NCBI GenBank assembly: GCA_963812085.1
Contig: CAWETL010000005.1
Location: 272,068 to 336,067 of the forward strand
Reading direction: 5' to 3'
DNA length: 64,000 nt
Origin: SPDF01 sp963812085
GTDB taxonomy: Bacteria > Gemmatimonadota > Gemmatimonadetes > Gemmatimonadales > GWC2-71-9
A program made the translations under genes and the position numbers. The notes beneath the pieces were generated by a model that worked only from the letters and a program-made list of their open reading frames with translations, had not been told where the DNA came from and ran no database searches. Shown piece after piece: positions 38,052 to 46,426 of this stretch (its first letter is position 1; each line of letters begins with the position of its first letter).

Positions 38052-39231
38052 CTAGAGGCCGTAGGCCGAGACGGGAATCCGCATCACGTAGGTGTAGAGG
38101 TGGAACGCCTCGTCGTACACCGTGCCGACCACGATGGTCCCGTCCGCCGAGGCGGCCACCACGGCCTCCCAGTAGTAGTTCGGAGGAATCGTGATGTCGT
38201 TGGCGGCGGCGATGTCCAGCAGCGACTTCACGCCGCCCGCCTTGGTCCAGACGAAGGGCATCGGCGGATCGAAGCTGCTGGCCGCCGAGGTGCCGAAGAC
38301 CAGTTGGCCGTTGAGGGCGACGGCCTGCGCGTAGCCGAATCCACCGGGAGCGAGGTTGACCACCCCGTCCGTCGCGTTCCACATGAACGGCATCTGGTTC
38401 CAGACGCCGGCCACCGTGGAGCCGTCCCCGCTGATCGCGAGCACTTCGCCCGGGCTGTCGTCGGTGAAGGCCGCGTTGGAGGGCAGCTGGAAGCCGGTGC
38501 CGTTGGCGTGCCAGATGGCGGGCCAGCGGTCGATCCAATACACGTTGCCGCCGACGTTGGCGTACCGCGAGGCGAAGCCGCCGGCGGTCGTGCCGTTGTC
38601 CGAAATGACCGTCGCGCGGTTGATCGGCGGCGTCCCGCTCAGGGTGTCCGTATCGCCCAGCAGGTCGAGGGCGATGAAGCCGCCGGCGCCGGCCGCGTCG
38701 CTCCACATGAACGCCTCGGCGTTGCACGCGTTCCAGACGAGGCCCACGGCGACATGCCCGGCGGAATCGATGTCCCAGCCGCCGCTCAGGTCCTGCTGGT
38801 GGGTCACATTGTCATACTCGCAGCCGGCGGGGTAGATGTTGCCCAAGTCGGTCCAGCCGCTCGCCTGCTGCCAGAGGCCGGCATTCTCCGGCTTCCCGTG
38901 AATGGCGCTGACCCGGAGGCCGTTGGAGATGCCGGTCGCGAAATCGAACATGGCGTCGCCCGCCGGCGTCTTCAGGGTCGCCGTGCTTGGTGGCGATGTC
39001 ATAGAAATAGATGTCGGCACCGGCGGAGGCCACGTCCGTCAGCAGGACGGTGGAGCCGTTGGACGAGATGTCCTCGGCGCGAAGATTTGGCACCAGTTCC
39101 AGGGTGCCGGTCGGCGTCGGGTTGAGCGCGGTCGGTTCGCTGCAGGCGGCGAGCGAACCGGCGGCAAGGCCGGCGAGAATCAGTGAACGGGTGGCGTGCA
39201 ACGACGGATTCCAGCGGTGCTTGTGCTTCAC
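38052..39231 (-). CDS. Extracellular HAF-repeat-like lipoprotein (frame-disrupted)
   Basis: The product starts at GTG 39229-39231 (GGAG 5 bp upstream) with a lipoprotein signal (LILAGLAAGSLAAC). It reads SNGSTVLLTDVASAGADIYFYDIATK, then changes frame near 38990 and continues TLKTPAGDAMFDFATG to the stop. The remaining 300 residues are beta-rich with recurring AxMWsDAxG / GTTAGGFAS / ISGDGSTVAGVW units typical of HAF-type beta-propeller repeats. Function unknown, probably surface-exposed. One indel explains the break. Confidence 0.65.
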
Positions 39232-39525
39232 ATGCACTCCGGTGTCAGTGTGTGATGCCCTTGCCACGTCATCACGGCGCCATGGCAATGCCACGGCCGC
39301 CGGCGGATGCCGCGGTATGGGAAGGGTCAGATTACGGAGTCAGGGGGGACCCGGCATGCGAAGCGCGACCTGCAGATTGCCCGGCGATGCGGGCACAAGG
39401 ATAGGTAGGAGTACGGAGGCCGTCAACACCGCCTGCCGGAATGTGCCAACCGGCCGGCGGCGAGCTAGGTTTCCGGCGTCCGCCAACGTGCAGCCGGTCC
39501 CGATACCGACAGACGAGGTGAGCCC

Positions 39526-40128
39526 ATGTCCACTGGCACTGCCGCAACACGTTCCTGCCGTCTGACGGCCCTCGTCGGCCTCGTCGCCGCGGCGGCGTGT
39601 GGTTCCCAGTCCGTCACCTCCGAGCGCAACGACGCCGTGCCGGTTCCCGCGGGCGCGACCGTGGCATTCCGCGGGTCCACGTCCGACGCCAGCCCCCGGG
39701 TCGATCCGGCGGTGGCGAACGACAGCGTCCACCAGATGATTCAGCGGGCGATCACCGGCCAGCTCCGGCTGAAGGGGTACACCATCGTCGACAGCAGCAA
39801 GGCCTCGACGTTTGCCGTGCAGTACTACCTGGCCGTGCAGAACACCAAGATCGGGTACGCCGCCACAGGGGGCGGGGTCAGCGGACCGAAGGTCGGTGGC
39901 TACGGCGCGTACGGCTACGGCTACGGGCCGGGATATGCCAACCTCGAATCCCAGCCCCTGGACACCGTGAAAAACGTGTCGTTCGAGGTGGCGCTGGTGG
40001 ACCTCAAGGCGGGCAGGACCGCCTGGCGCGGCGTCTTCCAGGCCGAACCGAAGCACAAGGCGCCGAGCCAGGAGCGGATCAATTCCGTCGTGGCGGAGGT
40101 CTTCAAGACGGCGCCGAAGGTACCGTGA
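39526..40128 (+). CDS. DUF4136-type lipoprotein
   Basis: 200 residues: lipobox in ALVGLVAAAACGS, mature chain with tandem AYGYGYGPGY and the DUF4136-like core (SVHQMIQRAITGQLRLKGYTIVDSSKASTFAVQYYLAVQ... FEVALVDLKAGRTAWRGVF). Probably tethered to a membrane. It is followed directly by the repeat array. Confidence 0.7.
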   Translation: MSTGTAATRSCRLTALVGLVAAAACGSQSVTSERNDAVPVPAGATVAFRGSTSDASPRVDPAVANDSVHQMIQRAITGQLRLKGYTIVDSSKASTFAVQYYLAVQNTKIGYAATGGGVSGPKVGGYGAYGYGYGPGYANLESQPLDTVKNVSFEVALVDLKAGRTAWRGVFQAEPKHKAPSQERINSVVAEVFKTAPKVP

Positions 40129-40167
40129 GCGGCGGGGCAGAAGGGCAGCGGGGCAGCCGGGCGGTCC

Positions 40168-40373
40168 TGGATTCCGGCTTGCGCCGGAATGACGATGTTC
40201 GTCACCCAGGCGAACGCTGGATTCCGGCTTGCGCGGGAATGACGATGTTCGTCGCCCAAGCGACCGCTGGATTCCGACTTTCGCCGGAATGACGAGGTTC
40301 GTCGCCCAGGCGACCGATTTCGTCACCCCGGCGACCGCTTTCGTCACCCCGGCGAAAGCCGGGGTCCACCATC
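40168..40373. repeat. Tandem and inverted REP-like repeat array
   Basis: Three almost identical 50-bp units (starting 40168, 40218 and 40268), each containing ATTCCGGC-TTGC-GCCGGAAT-type hairpins followed by GACGATGTTCGTC. These are followed at 40318-40373 by inverted copies containing CCCCGGCGAAAGCCGGGG, the same palindrome as at 14430 and 19121. No spacer diversity or cas genes, so not CRISPR. Resembles dispersed REP sequences; the transposase that moves them is not in the window. Confidence 0.85.
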
Positions 40374-40393
40374 CGATGTAGACTGGCTGCTCT

Positions 40394-40939
40394 GTGGCAC
40401 TCACCTCCACCATCTACAATTTCGACATCGAACTGGCCGACGTGGACCGAGGCGTCTACGAGACGCTCGCGCTCCGCGTCGCGTGTCACCCGTCGGAGAC
40501 TCCCGAGTACCTCCTGACGCGGGTGCTGGCGTACTGCCTCGAGTTCGCGGAGGGGATCAGCTTCGGGAAGGGGCTCTCGGAGCCCGACGAGCCGGCGCTC
40601 ACGGTGCGGGACCTCACCGGGGCGCTGGTGTCCTGGGTGGAGGTCGGCGCGCCGGACGCGCGGCGGCTCCACAAGGCCAGCCGGGCGGCGCCCCGCGTGG
40701 CCGTCTACACCCACCGGGATCCCGCGCAGGTGATGCGGCAGCTGGAGGGGGAGCGGATCCACCGCGCCGAGGATATCGAGTTGTACGCCATCGATCGCGC
40801 GCTGCTCGATTCGCTCGCCGGCCGGTTGGAGCGCCGGATGACAATCGGCCTGTCCGTCTCGCACGCCCACCTGTACGTCACGCTCGACGGGGAGACTCAT
40901 TCCGGCGCGGTGGAGCGCCACGCGCTGCAACGCAGGTAG
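40394..40939 (+). CDS. YaeQ-family protein
   Basis: 181 residues beginning at GTG 40394 with ALTSTIYNFDIELADVDRGVYETLALRVACHPSET, the conserved YaeQ N-terminus; the core includes YLLTRVLAYCLEFAEGI and DIELYAIDRALL. YaeQ has a nuclease-like (PD-(D/E)xK-related) fold of uncertain function. It follows the REP array directly. Confidence 0.85.
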   Translation: MALTSTIYNFDIELADVDRGVYETLALRVACHPSETPEYLLTRVLAYCLEFAEGISFGKGLSEPDEPALTVRDLTGALVSWVEVGAPDARRLHKASRAAPRVAVYTHRDPAQVMRQLEGERIHRAEDIELYAIDRALLDSLAGRLERRMTIGLSVSHAHLYVTLDGETHSGAVERHALQRR

Positions 40940-40991
40940 TCCGCCGCGTCACCGCGATGCACGTTTCGCCCTTCAGCCAGGAGGCTGAGCC

Positions 40992-41177
40992 ATGTCGTTC
41001 GGACTCTATCTCATTGGGATCGTTCTCGTGATAGGGGGCGTGGCCTGGGGGCTCATCACCGCCGGCGTGCGCCCACTCTACGTCATGATCGCCTGTGTCA
41101 TCCTGCTGGGCCTCGGCATCCTGAGCGCCGTCAGCCAGACCCGCTCCAAAGACCGCTCCAAGGACCCCTCAGCCTGA
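40992..41177 (+). CDS. Small two-helix membrane protein
   Basis: 61 residues: two hydrophobic helices (YLIGIVLVIGGVAWGLI, LYVMIACVILLGLGILSAV) and a basic/acidic tail SKDRSKDPSA. AGGAGG upstream. The stop overlaps the next gene's ATG (TGATG), so they are coupled. Function unknown. Confidence 0.65.
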   Translation: MSFGLYLIGIVLVIGGVAWGLITAGVRPLYVMIACVILLGLGILSAVSQTRSKDRSKDPSA

Positions 41178-41983
41178 TGGCGCCACTCCCCCGGGGGCTC
41201 TGGTGCCTGGCGTTCGCCCTGATGGCGATCGCCACATCCGCCACGTCCCAGCAGCCGGCCCAGCGGCGAGAGTCGGCCGGGGTGGCCGTGCGCTACAGGG
41301 AGGGCACGGTGCACGGCTTCCTTGAGCTGCGGACCGCGGCGGGAGCGCTCCTCGCCAACGGGGATCTGCTGCAGGTGCCGGGGGACAGCGGCGTCGAGAG
41401 CCGGCTGGTATTTCACTTCCCGGATTCCTCCCTCTTCGAGGAGACCGTCCGGTTCACGCAGCACGGCGTGTTTGCGTTGCAGCAGTACCACCTGGTCCAA
41501 AGAGGGCCGGCGTTCGCGAATGATCTCGAGGTCACCTTGTCACGCTCGGGGCAGTACGTCGTCACGACGAAGGCGCACAAGGACGGGCACGAGAAGCGGT
41601 ATGCCGGGAAGCTCGACTTGCCCGCGGATGTCTATAACGGCATGGTCATCACGATCGCGAAGAACATGACGGCGCGCGACACCCAGGAGGTCCACCTCGT
41701 GGCCTTCACTCCCCAGCCGCGGCTCATCGGGCTCGAGATTGCCCCCGACGGCACCCAGCAGGTCATGCTCGGCCAGCACGGGGAGGCAGCGGTCCACTTC
41801 AAGCTCAAGCCGAAGCTGGGGGCCGTGCTGAAGGTCTTCGCGACGCTGGAGGGCAAGGCACCTCCGGACAGCGACATCTGGATCGTGGCAGCCGACGTAC
41901 CGGCCTTCGTGGGATTCCAGGGCCCGCTCTATGCCGGGCCGGTGTGGCGGATGAACCTGACCAGCCCCAGCTGGCCCCGCTGA
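41177..41983 (+). CDS. Secreted protein, unknown
   Basis: 268 residues with a signal peptide (GLWCLAFALMAIATSATS then QQPAQ) and a beta-rich body (VRYREGTVHGFLELRTAAG, DSSLFEETVRFTQHGVFALQQYHLV, GKLDLPADVYNGMVITI). The arrangement resembles polyisoprenoid-binding-like or DUF3108-type periplasmic lipid carriers, but I cannot confirm. Coupled to the small membrane protein gene. Confidence 0.65.
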   Translation: MAPLPRGLWCLAFALMAIATSATSQQPAQRRESAGVAVRYREGTVHGFLELRTAAGALLANGDLLQVPGDSGVESRLVFHFPDSSLFEETVRFTQHGVFALQQYHLVQRGPAFANDLEVTLSRSGQYVVTTKAHKDGHEKRYAGKLDLPADVYNGMVITIAKNMTARDTQEVHLVAFTPQPRLIGLEIAPDGTQQVMLGQHGEAAVHFKLKPKLGAVLKVFATLEGKAPPDSDIWIVAADVPAFVGFQGPLYAGPVWRMNLTSPSWPR

Positions 41984-41996
41984 GCGGGGCCGCCTG

Positions 41997-42269
41997 TCAG
42001 GAGGCCTGTTCCAACCGGATTTCCACCGCCCCTTCCGCGTCGTACCTCAGGTGGACCTGCCACGGCTGACAGCAGACCGGACAATCCTCGACGTACTCCT
42101 GCGTGGACCCCCCGCCCGCATCGGGCGCGATGGCGACTACCTCCCCGCAATAGGGACATTCCACCTCGACCTCGCCCTCGAGCTCTTGATCGCTCTCCTC
42201 CGACGGCCCGAAGGCATGGCCGCGGTCCTCGTCCTCTTCGAACTCGTCGTCCCGCTCACTGCGCTTCAT
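41997..42269 (-). CDS. CPXCG-motif cysteine-rich protein
   Basis: 90 residues: acidic N-terminus (DDEFEEDEDR), then ECPYCGEVV and DCPVCCQPW, two CPxC knuckles that make a zinc ribbon. Family of short zinc-binding proteins with unknown role. ATG at 42267-42269 selected because the acidic stretch is typical; the frame runs further upstream. Convergent with the secreted-protein gene. Confidence 0.78.
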   Translation of the reverse strand: MKRSERDDEFEEDEDRGHAFGPSEESDQELEGEVEVECPYCGEVVAIAPDAGGGSTQEYVEDCPVCCQPWQVHLRYDAEGAVEIRLEQAS

Positions 42270-42412
42270 CTCATGCCCCTGATGCGAGGATTCCTGCCCC
42301 GGCCTGACGGACCGGAGTATACCCGTGCCTGTCGTTCCGGGGCGTGGGACAGTGCTTAACATCCCCTCCCCACCACCCGTCTCAGGTGCGGACCTCACAC
42401 TCGGGAGCACCC

Positions 42413-43128
42413 ATGCCACGAAATCGCCTCGACCGCTTCGGCGGTCGTGCTGCTCTTCGTCGCCGCATCCTCCGGCCGCCGCCGCGCAGGCCGCCGATCA
42501 CGACGCCATGACCATGGAGATGGCGGGCGACTCCATGCCGGCCGGCAAACACCTCAAGCTCACGCCACACTGGCCGCAACAGCCGGGCGACCAGGCCCGC
42601 GCCGACAGCGTCGTGAACCTCGCGCGGTCCGCGCTCGCCCAGTACGTCGACGTCGCGGCGGCGGAGCAGGCCGGCTACCGGATGTTCGCCCCCAAGGTGA
42701 AGGGCCAGAAGGTCTATCACTACAGCAACCGAATGAACGCCCTCAAGGCGCGCTGGACCTTCGACCCGACGGCCCCGAGCGCGCTCCTCTACCAGCCCGA
42801 GCCGGACGGGACGCTCCGCCTCATCGGCGCGATGTACACCGCGCCGGCCACCCTGTCGCTGGAGGAGCTGAACCAGCGAATTCCGCTCAGCATCGCCCAG
42901 TGGCACGAGCACACCAGCATCTGCCTCCCGCCGGGCACCAGCCTCGCCTCCGCCCGCGGCGGCGCGGGGATGGGCGGGCGGAACCCGCAATTCGGGCCGC
43001 GGGGGAGCATCACGACCGAGGAGGCCTGCACGGCGGCGGGCGGGACGTTCAAGCAGCGGATGTTCGCGTGGATGGTGCACGTCAACATGTTCGAGTCGCC
43101 CGACCAGCTCTGGGAGCACAAGCACTGA
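42413..43128 (+). CDS. Secreted protein, unknown (signal region frame-disrupted)
   Basis: GGGAG and ATG (42413-42415) begin MPR. The hydrophobic signal (ASTASAVVLLFVAASS) then continues in the next frame, and the mature chain (AAAAQAADHDAM...) in the third. Removing one A near 42430 and one G near 42476 would give an uninterrupted secreted protein of about 235 residues. The mature part has H/M-rich DHDAMTMEMAGDSMPAGKH and a domain with WTFDPTAPSALLYQPEPDGTLRLIGAMYTAP and QWHEHTSICLPPG; a metal-related role is speculative. Confidence 0.6.
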
Positions 43129-43225
43129 ACCCTGCACTCCTGCCTATCTTGAAGCATCCGAATCGGACCGCGCGCGCCGCATGCGTGCGGCCCGGTTCGC
43201 CATTCCAGCCGAGCGGAGCCTGGTC

Positions 43226-43903
43226 ATGATCCTCATCGCACTCGCGTTGGCGGCGGGCCTGGGCGCGGCGCCCGCGTCCCCTCCGGACACCACGCGCACG
43301 ATTTTCGGGCAGTGGCGCTACAACAAGGCCGACAGCGACGACCCGCACCCCTACCTGGGGGGCCAGGGTGCCGGCAGCCTGGACGGATATGAACGGGGGA
43401 CCATGGGAGGGGGCGGGGGCCGGAGCGGAGGTGGCATGGGCGGGAGTCCAATGGGCGGGGCAGGAGCCGGCGGCGAGGGGATGGGAAGTCGTGGCGGGCC
43501 GCCTCCCGGCGGAATGCCTTCCCCCTCCACCGCGCAGAAGACCGCCCGCCAGGAGCTGGCGGCCCTGGCGATACGAGCGCCCACGCGGCTCGAGCTCAGC
43601 GAGACGGAGGGCAAGCTGACCGTCGTCAGCGACAGCGCGGCTCCCATCACGATGCGGACCGACGGGCACAAGGTGAAATGGATCACCACCGACAGCGTCA
43701 AGGTCGCGACGCACGCCAAGTGGGAGAACGGCCGCCTGGTGGTGGAGCACGACGTGCACGACGCCGGCAAGGTGACGTACACCTTCTACCGGTCGCCGGA
43801 CGGCGGGCAGCTCTTCGTGGCGGTGGAGGTCTATCCGTTGGGCGGCCCGACCCGCCCGGTGCCGTTCCGCCGGGTCTACGACCCGGTCGCGCCGGAGAAG
43901 TAA
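43226..43903 (+). CDS. Secreted Gly/Met-rich protein, unknown
   Basis: About 225 residues from the ATG at 43226 (GGAG 8 bp upstream). It has a signal peptide (ILIALALAAGLGAAPAS), an extreme Gly/Met/Ser-rich stretch (GGGGGRSGGGMGGSPMGGAG), then a beta-rich domain (TRLELSETEGKLTVVSDSAAPITMRTDGHKVKW, KVTYTFYRSPDGGQLFVAVEV). The latter repeats in style in the next genes; no family recognised. Confidence 0.65.
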   Translation: MILIALALAAGLGAAPASPPDTTRTIFGQWRYNKADSDDPHPYLGGQGAGSLDGYERGTMGGGGGRSGGGMGGSPMGGAGAGGEGMGSRGGPPPGGMPSPSTAQKTARQELAALAIRAPTRLELSETEGKLTVVSDSAAPITMRTDGHKVKWITTDSVKVATHAKWENGRLVVEHDVHDAGKVTYTFYRSPDGGQLFVAVEVYPLGGPTRPVPFRRVYDPVAPEK

Positions 43904-44005
43904 CCGCGCAATTGATGGCTTGGCCAGGTTGGCGTTTGGGGTTGGCGCAGGTAACGTAACGAACAGGAAAACGAGAACACTCCCCCGCCAGGTGAGGTCA
44001 CCTCG

Positions 44006-44515
44006 ATGCGCTGGATCGGCGTTGCACTGTGTGCTGTCGCGAGCGCGGCGTTCGTTCGGTCCGCCGAAGCGCAGAACCCGACCAGCCCGGTGGATACCGG
44101 CTTTGCCGCGATGCAGGCGCGCGGCAAGGTGGCCATGGGCGTCGATCAGTACACCTCCACCCACATCTTCGAGCCGCTGCCCGACGGGGGCCGGATCGTC
44201 CTGCAGCGCGACTCCACCGATTCCGTGGGCACGCAGGCGATCCGCGCGCACCTGAGCACCATCGCCACCGCCTTTGCCGCCGGGCAGTTCGACATTCCCG
44301 GGTTCGTGCACGGCGGGACCGTGCCGGGCACCGCCGTCATGGCCGAGAAGCGCGCCCTGATCACCTACACGATGGACACCCTGCCCCGCGGCGGCGAGGT
44401 GATCATCCAGTCCGGAGATTCGAGCGCGGTGGCGGCCGTCCATGACTTCCTCGCGTTCCAGCGCCACGCGCACCACGCGGGGATGCACGGCGACTCCACC
44501 ATCCATCAGCCCTGA
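44006..44515 (+). CDS. Secreted protein, unknown
   Basis: 169 residues: signal peptide (RWIGVALCAVASAAFVRSAEA) and mature part with HIFEPLPDGGRIVLQRD, AIRAHLSTIATAFAAGQFDIPGFVHG and a His-rich end (HAHHAGMHGD). The C-terminal His cluster and the adjacent CDF transporter hint at metal handling, which is inference only. Confidence 0.65.
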   Translation: MRWIGVALCAVASAAFVRSAEAQNPTSPVDTGFAAMQARGKVAMGVDQYTSTHIFEPLPDGGRIVLQRDSTDSVGTQAIRAHLSTIATAFAAGQFDIPGFVHGGTVPGTAVMAEKRALITYTMDTLPRGGEVIIQSGDSSAVAAVHDFLAFQRHAHHAGMHGDSTIHQP

Positions 44516-44518
44516 GCC

Positions 44519-44623
44519 ATGGCACGCCTGCAGGACGGCGACCTGGTGGAGGGCGCGCGGAGGAGCACGCTGGAAGAACTGGCCGACTGGACCCAGAGGG
44601 CAACGCAAGTGCTGGTCGTCTAG
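44519..44623 (+). CDS. Small ORF, possible 34-residue peptide
   Basis: ATG at 44519 opens a frame (ARLQDGDLVEGARRSTLEELADWTQRATQVLVV) that ends in TAG at 44623, 1 bp before the CDF start. It fills the gap after the secreted-protein gene and could be a leader that couples translation. No homology can be judged. Confidence 0.25.
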   Translation: MARLQDGDLVEGARRSTLEELADWTQRATQVLVV

Positions 44624-44624
44624 C

Positions 44625-45527
44625 GTGGCACATAGCCACGACCACGGAGCCCTCGCCCTCAACCGGGCGTTCGCGCTGGGGGTTTCCCTCAACGTGGCCT
44701 TCGTGCTGGTCGAGGCGGTCTTCGGCGTCCGGGCTCATTCGCTCGCCCTGGTGGCGGATGCCGGCCACAACCTGGGCGACGTCCTCGGGCTGCTGCTGGC
44801 GTGGGGAGCGATCGCCCTCGGCGCGCGACGCCCCTCCCCCCGCCGCACCTACGGGATGCGCCGCAGTTCCATCCTGGCCGCGCTGGCCAACGCCATCCTG
44901 CTCCTCGTCGCGGTCGGCGCCATCGCCGCGGAAGCGATCGGCCGCCTGCAGCGCCCCGCGCCCGTGGCGTCCGGCGTCGTGATCACCGTGGCGCTGATCG
45001 GCATCGGGATCAACGCCGGCACCGCGCTGCTGTTCCTGCGGGGCCGGAAGCGGGACCTCAACATCCGCAGCGCGTTCGCGCACATGGCCGCCGACGCCGC
45101 CGTCTCGGCGGGCGTCGTGGCGGCGGCCGTCGTGATGCGAGGGACCGGCTGGCTCTGGCTGGACCCGGCGGTGAGCCTGGCCATCGCGGCCGTGATCACG
45201 ATCGGCACCTGGGGCCTGCTCCGCGATTCCGTGAACCTGGCGCTGGACGCCGTGCCGGAAGGGATCCAGCCGCACGAAGTGGAGGCCTATCTCAGGGGGC
45301 TCCCGGGGGTGACCGCCGTCCACGACTTGCACATCTGGGGCATGAGCACGACCCACGTGGCGCTCACGGCGCACCTGGTCAAGCCGGCGATCGACGACGA
45401 GGATGCACTGCTGGCGGCGGCCTGCGCGGAACTGCACGACCGGTTCGGGATCGAGCACGCCACGCTGCAGGTGGAGCGAAACGAGGCGGCCGCGAACTGC
45501 GCCCAGGTGCCGGCCGAGGTCGTCTGA
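44625..45527 (+). CDS. czcD: Cation diffusion facilitator (CzcD/ZitB-like)
   Basis: 300 residues. N-terminal His-rich AHSHDHG, six-helix membrane domain with paired site HSLALVADAGHNLGDV and MAADAAVSAGVV (Asp/His ligands), and the cytoplasmic C-terminal domain (VHDLHIWGMSTTHVALTAHLV). Exports Zn2+ or similar in exchange for H+. GTG start. Confidence 0.92.
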   Translation: MAHSHDHGALALNRAFALGVSLNVAFVLVEAVFGVRAHSLALVADAGHNLGDVLGLLLAWGAIALGARRPSPRRTYGMRRSSILAALANAILLLVAVGAIAAEAIGRLQRPAPVASGVVITVALIGIGINAGTALLFLRGRKRDLNIRSAFAHMAADAAVSAGVVAAAVVMRGTGWLWLDPAVSLAIAAVITIGTWGLLRDSVNLALDAVPEGIQPHEVEAYLRGLPGVTAVHDLHIWGMSTTHVALTAHLVKPAIDDEDALLAAACAELHDRFGIEHATLQVERNEAAANCAQVPAEVV

Positions 45528-45672
45528 CCACCGGAGGTACGACGGCGGTCGCCCGGCCCGGGCAAGGTGACGCGGGGCTGGATTCGAGTGACAGGAAATG
45601 GGGCTGGCGCTTCCCGGCCCGAGTCTTAGGATATCCCCGCCCGGCATTCCGACCCTTCAGGGGAGGTCCTCA

Positions 45673-46410
45673 ATGTCCAGAGTGCTCGCATTCGTCTACG
45701 GGATTGCGGCGTACGTGCTCTTCCTTGGCGTCTTCCTGTACGCCATCGGGTTCGTCGGCAACTTCGCGGTGCCGAAATCGATCGACTCCGGCCCGATGGC
45801 CCCCTTCCTCCCGTCGCTCCTGACCGACGCCATCCTGCTCGGCCTGTTCGCGGTCCAGCACAGCGTCATGGCGCGCCCGGAGTTCAAGCGCTGGTGGACC
45901 AAGATCGTGCCGGTGGCCATCGAGCGCAGCACCTTCGTCCTGCTCTCCAGCCTCATCCTGGCGCTGCTGTACTGGAAGTGGCAGCCGCTCCCGAAGGTGC
46001 TGTGGGACATCCAGGGTGCGGCGGGGACGTACCTGATGTGGGGGCTGTTCGCGCTGGGCTGGCTGATCGTCCTCCTGTCCACGTTCATGATCAACCACTT
46101 CGACCTCTTCGGGCTGCGGCAGGTGTACCTGAACCTCCGCAGCGCCCAATACTCGCACCTGAAGTTCACCACCCTCGGGTTGTACCGGCTGGTGCGCCAC
46201 CCGATCATGCTGGGGTTCATCATCGCCTTCTGGGCGACGCCCCGAATGAGCGTCGGGCACCTCTTCTTCGCGATCATGACCACGGGGTACGTCCTGGTCG
46301 CGCTGCGGCTGGAGGAGCGGGATCTCGTGACGTATCACGGCGAGGACTACATCCAGTACAAGAAGCAGGTCCCGATGCTGGTGCCGTTGGGCGGCGGCAA
46401 GCGGGACTGA
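45673..46410 (+). CDS. mddA: Methanethiol S-methyltransferase MddA-like (NnrU/isoprenylcysteine methyltransferase superfamily)
   Basis: 245 residues, about 5-6 helices. MddA-like signatures: LFAVQHSVMARPEFKRWWT and the C-terminal SAM-binding block GLYRLVRHPIMLGFIIAFWATPRMS with RLEERDLVTYHGEDYIQYK. Family members make dimethyl sulfide from methanethiol; NnrU is the alternative name for the superfamily. GGGAGG upstream of the ATG at 45673. Convergent with the next gene. Confidence 0.8.
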   Translation: MSRVLAFVYGIAAYVLFLGVFLYAIGFVGNFAVPKSIDSGPMAPFLPSLLTDAILLGLFAVQHSVMARPEFKRWWTKIVPVAIERSTFVLLSSLILALLYWKWQPLPKVLWDIQGAAGTYLMWGLFALGWLIVLLSTFMINHFDLFGLRQVYLNLRSAQYSHLKFTTLGLYRLVRHPIMLGFIIAFWATPRMSVGHLFFAIMTTGYVLVALRLEERDLVTYHGEDYIQYKKQVPMLVPLGGGKRD

Positions 46411-46426
46411 TTCCGCTGCCGGGCAC

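Noticed and set aside
40168..40373. CRISPR array
   Set aside because: Unit is 50 bp with no unique spacers, contains hairpins found elsewhere in the window, and no cas genes are present.
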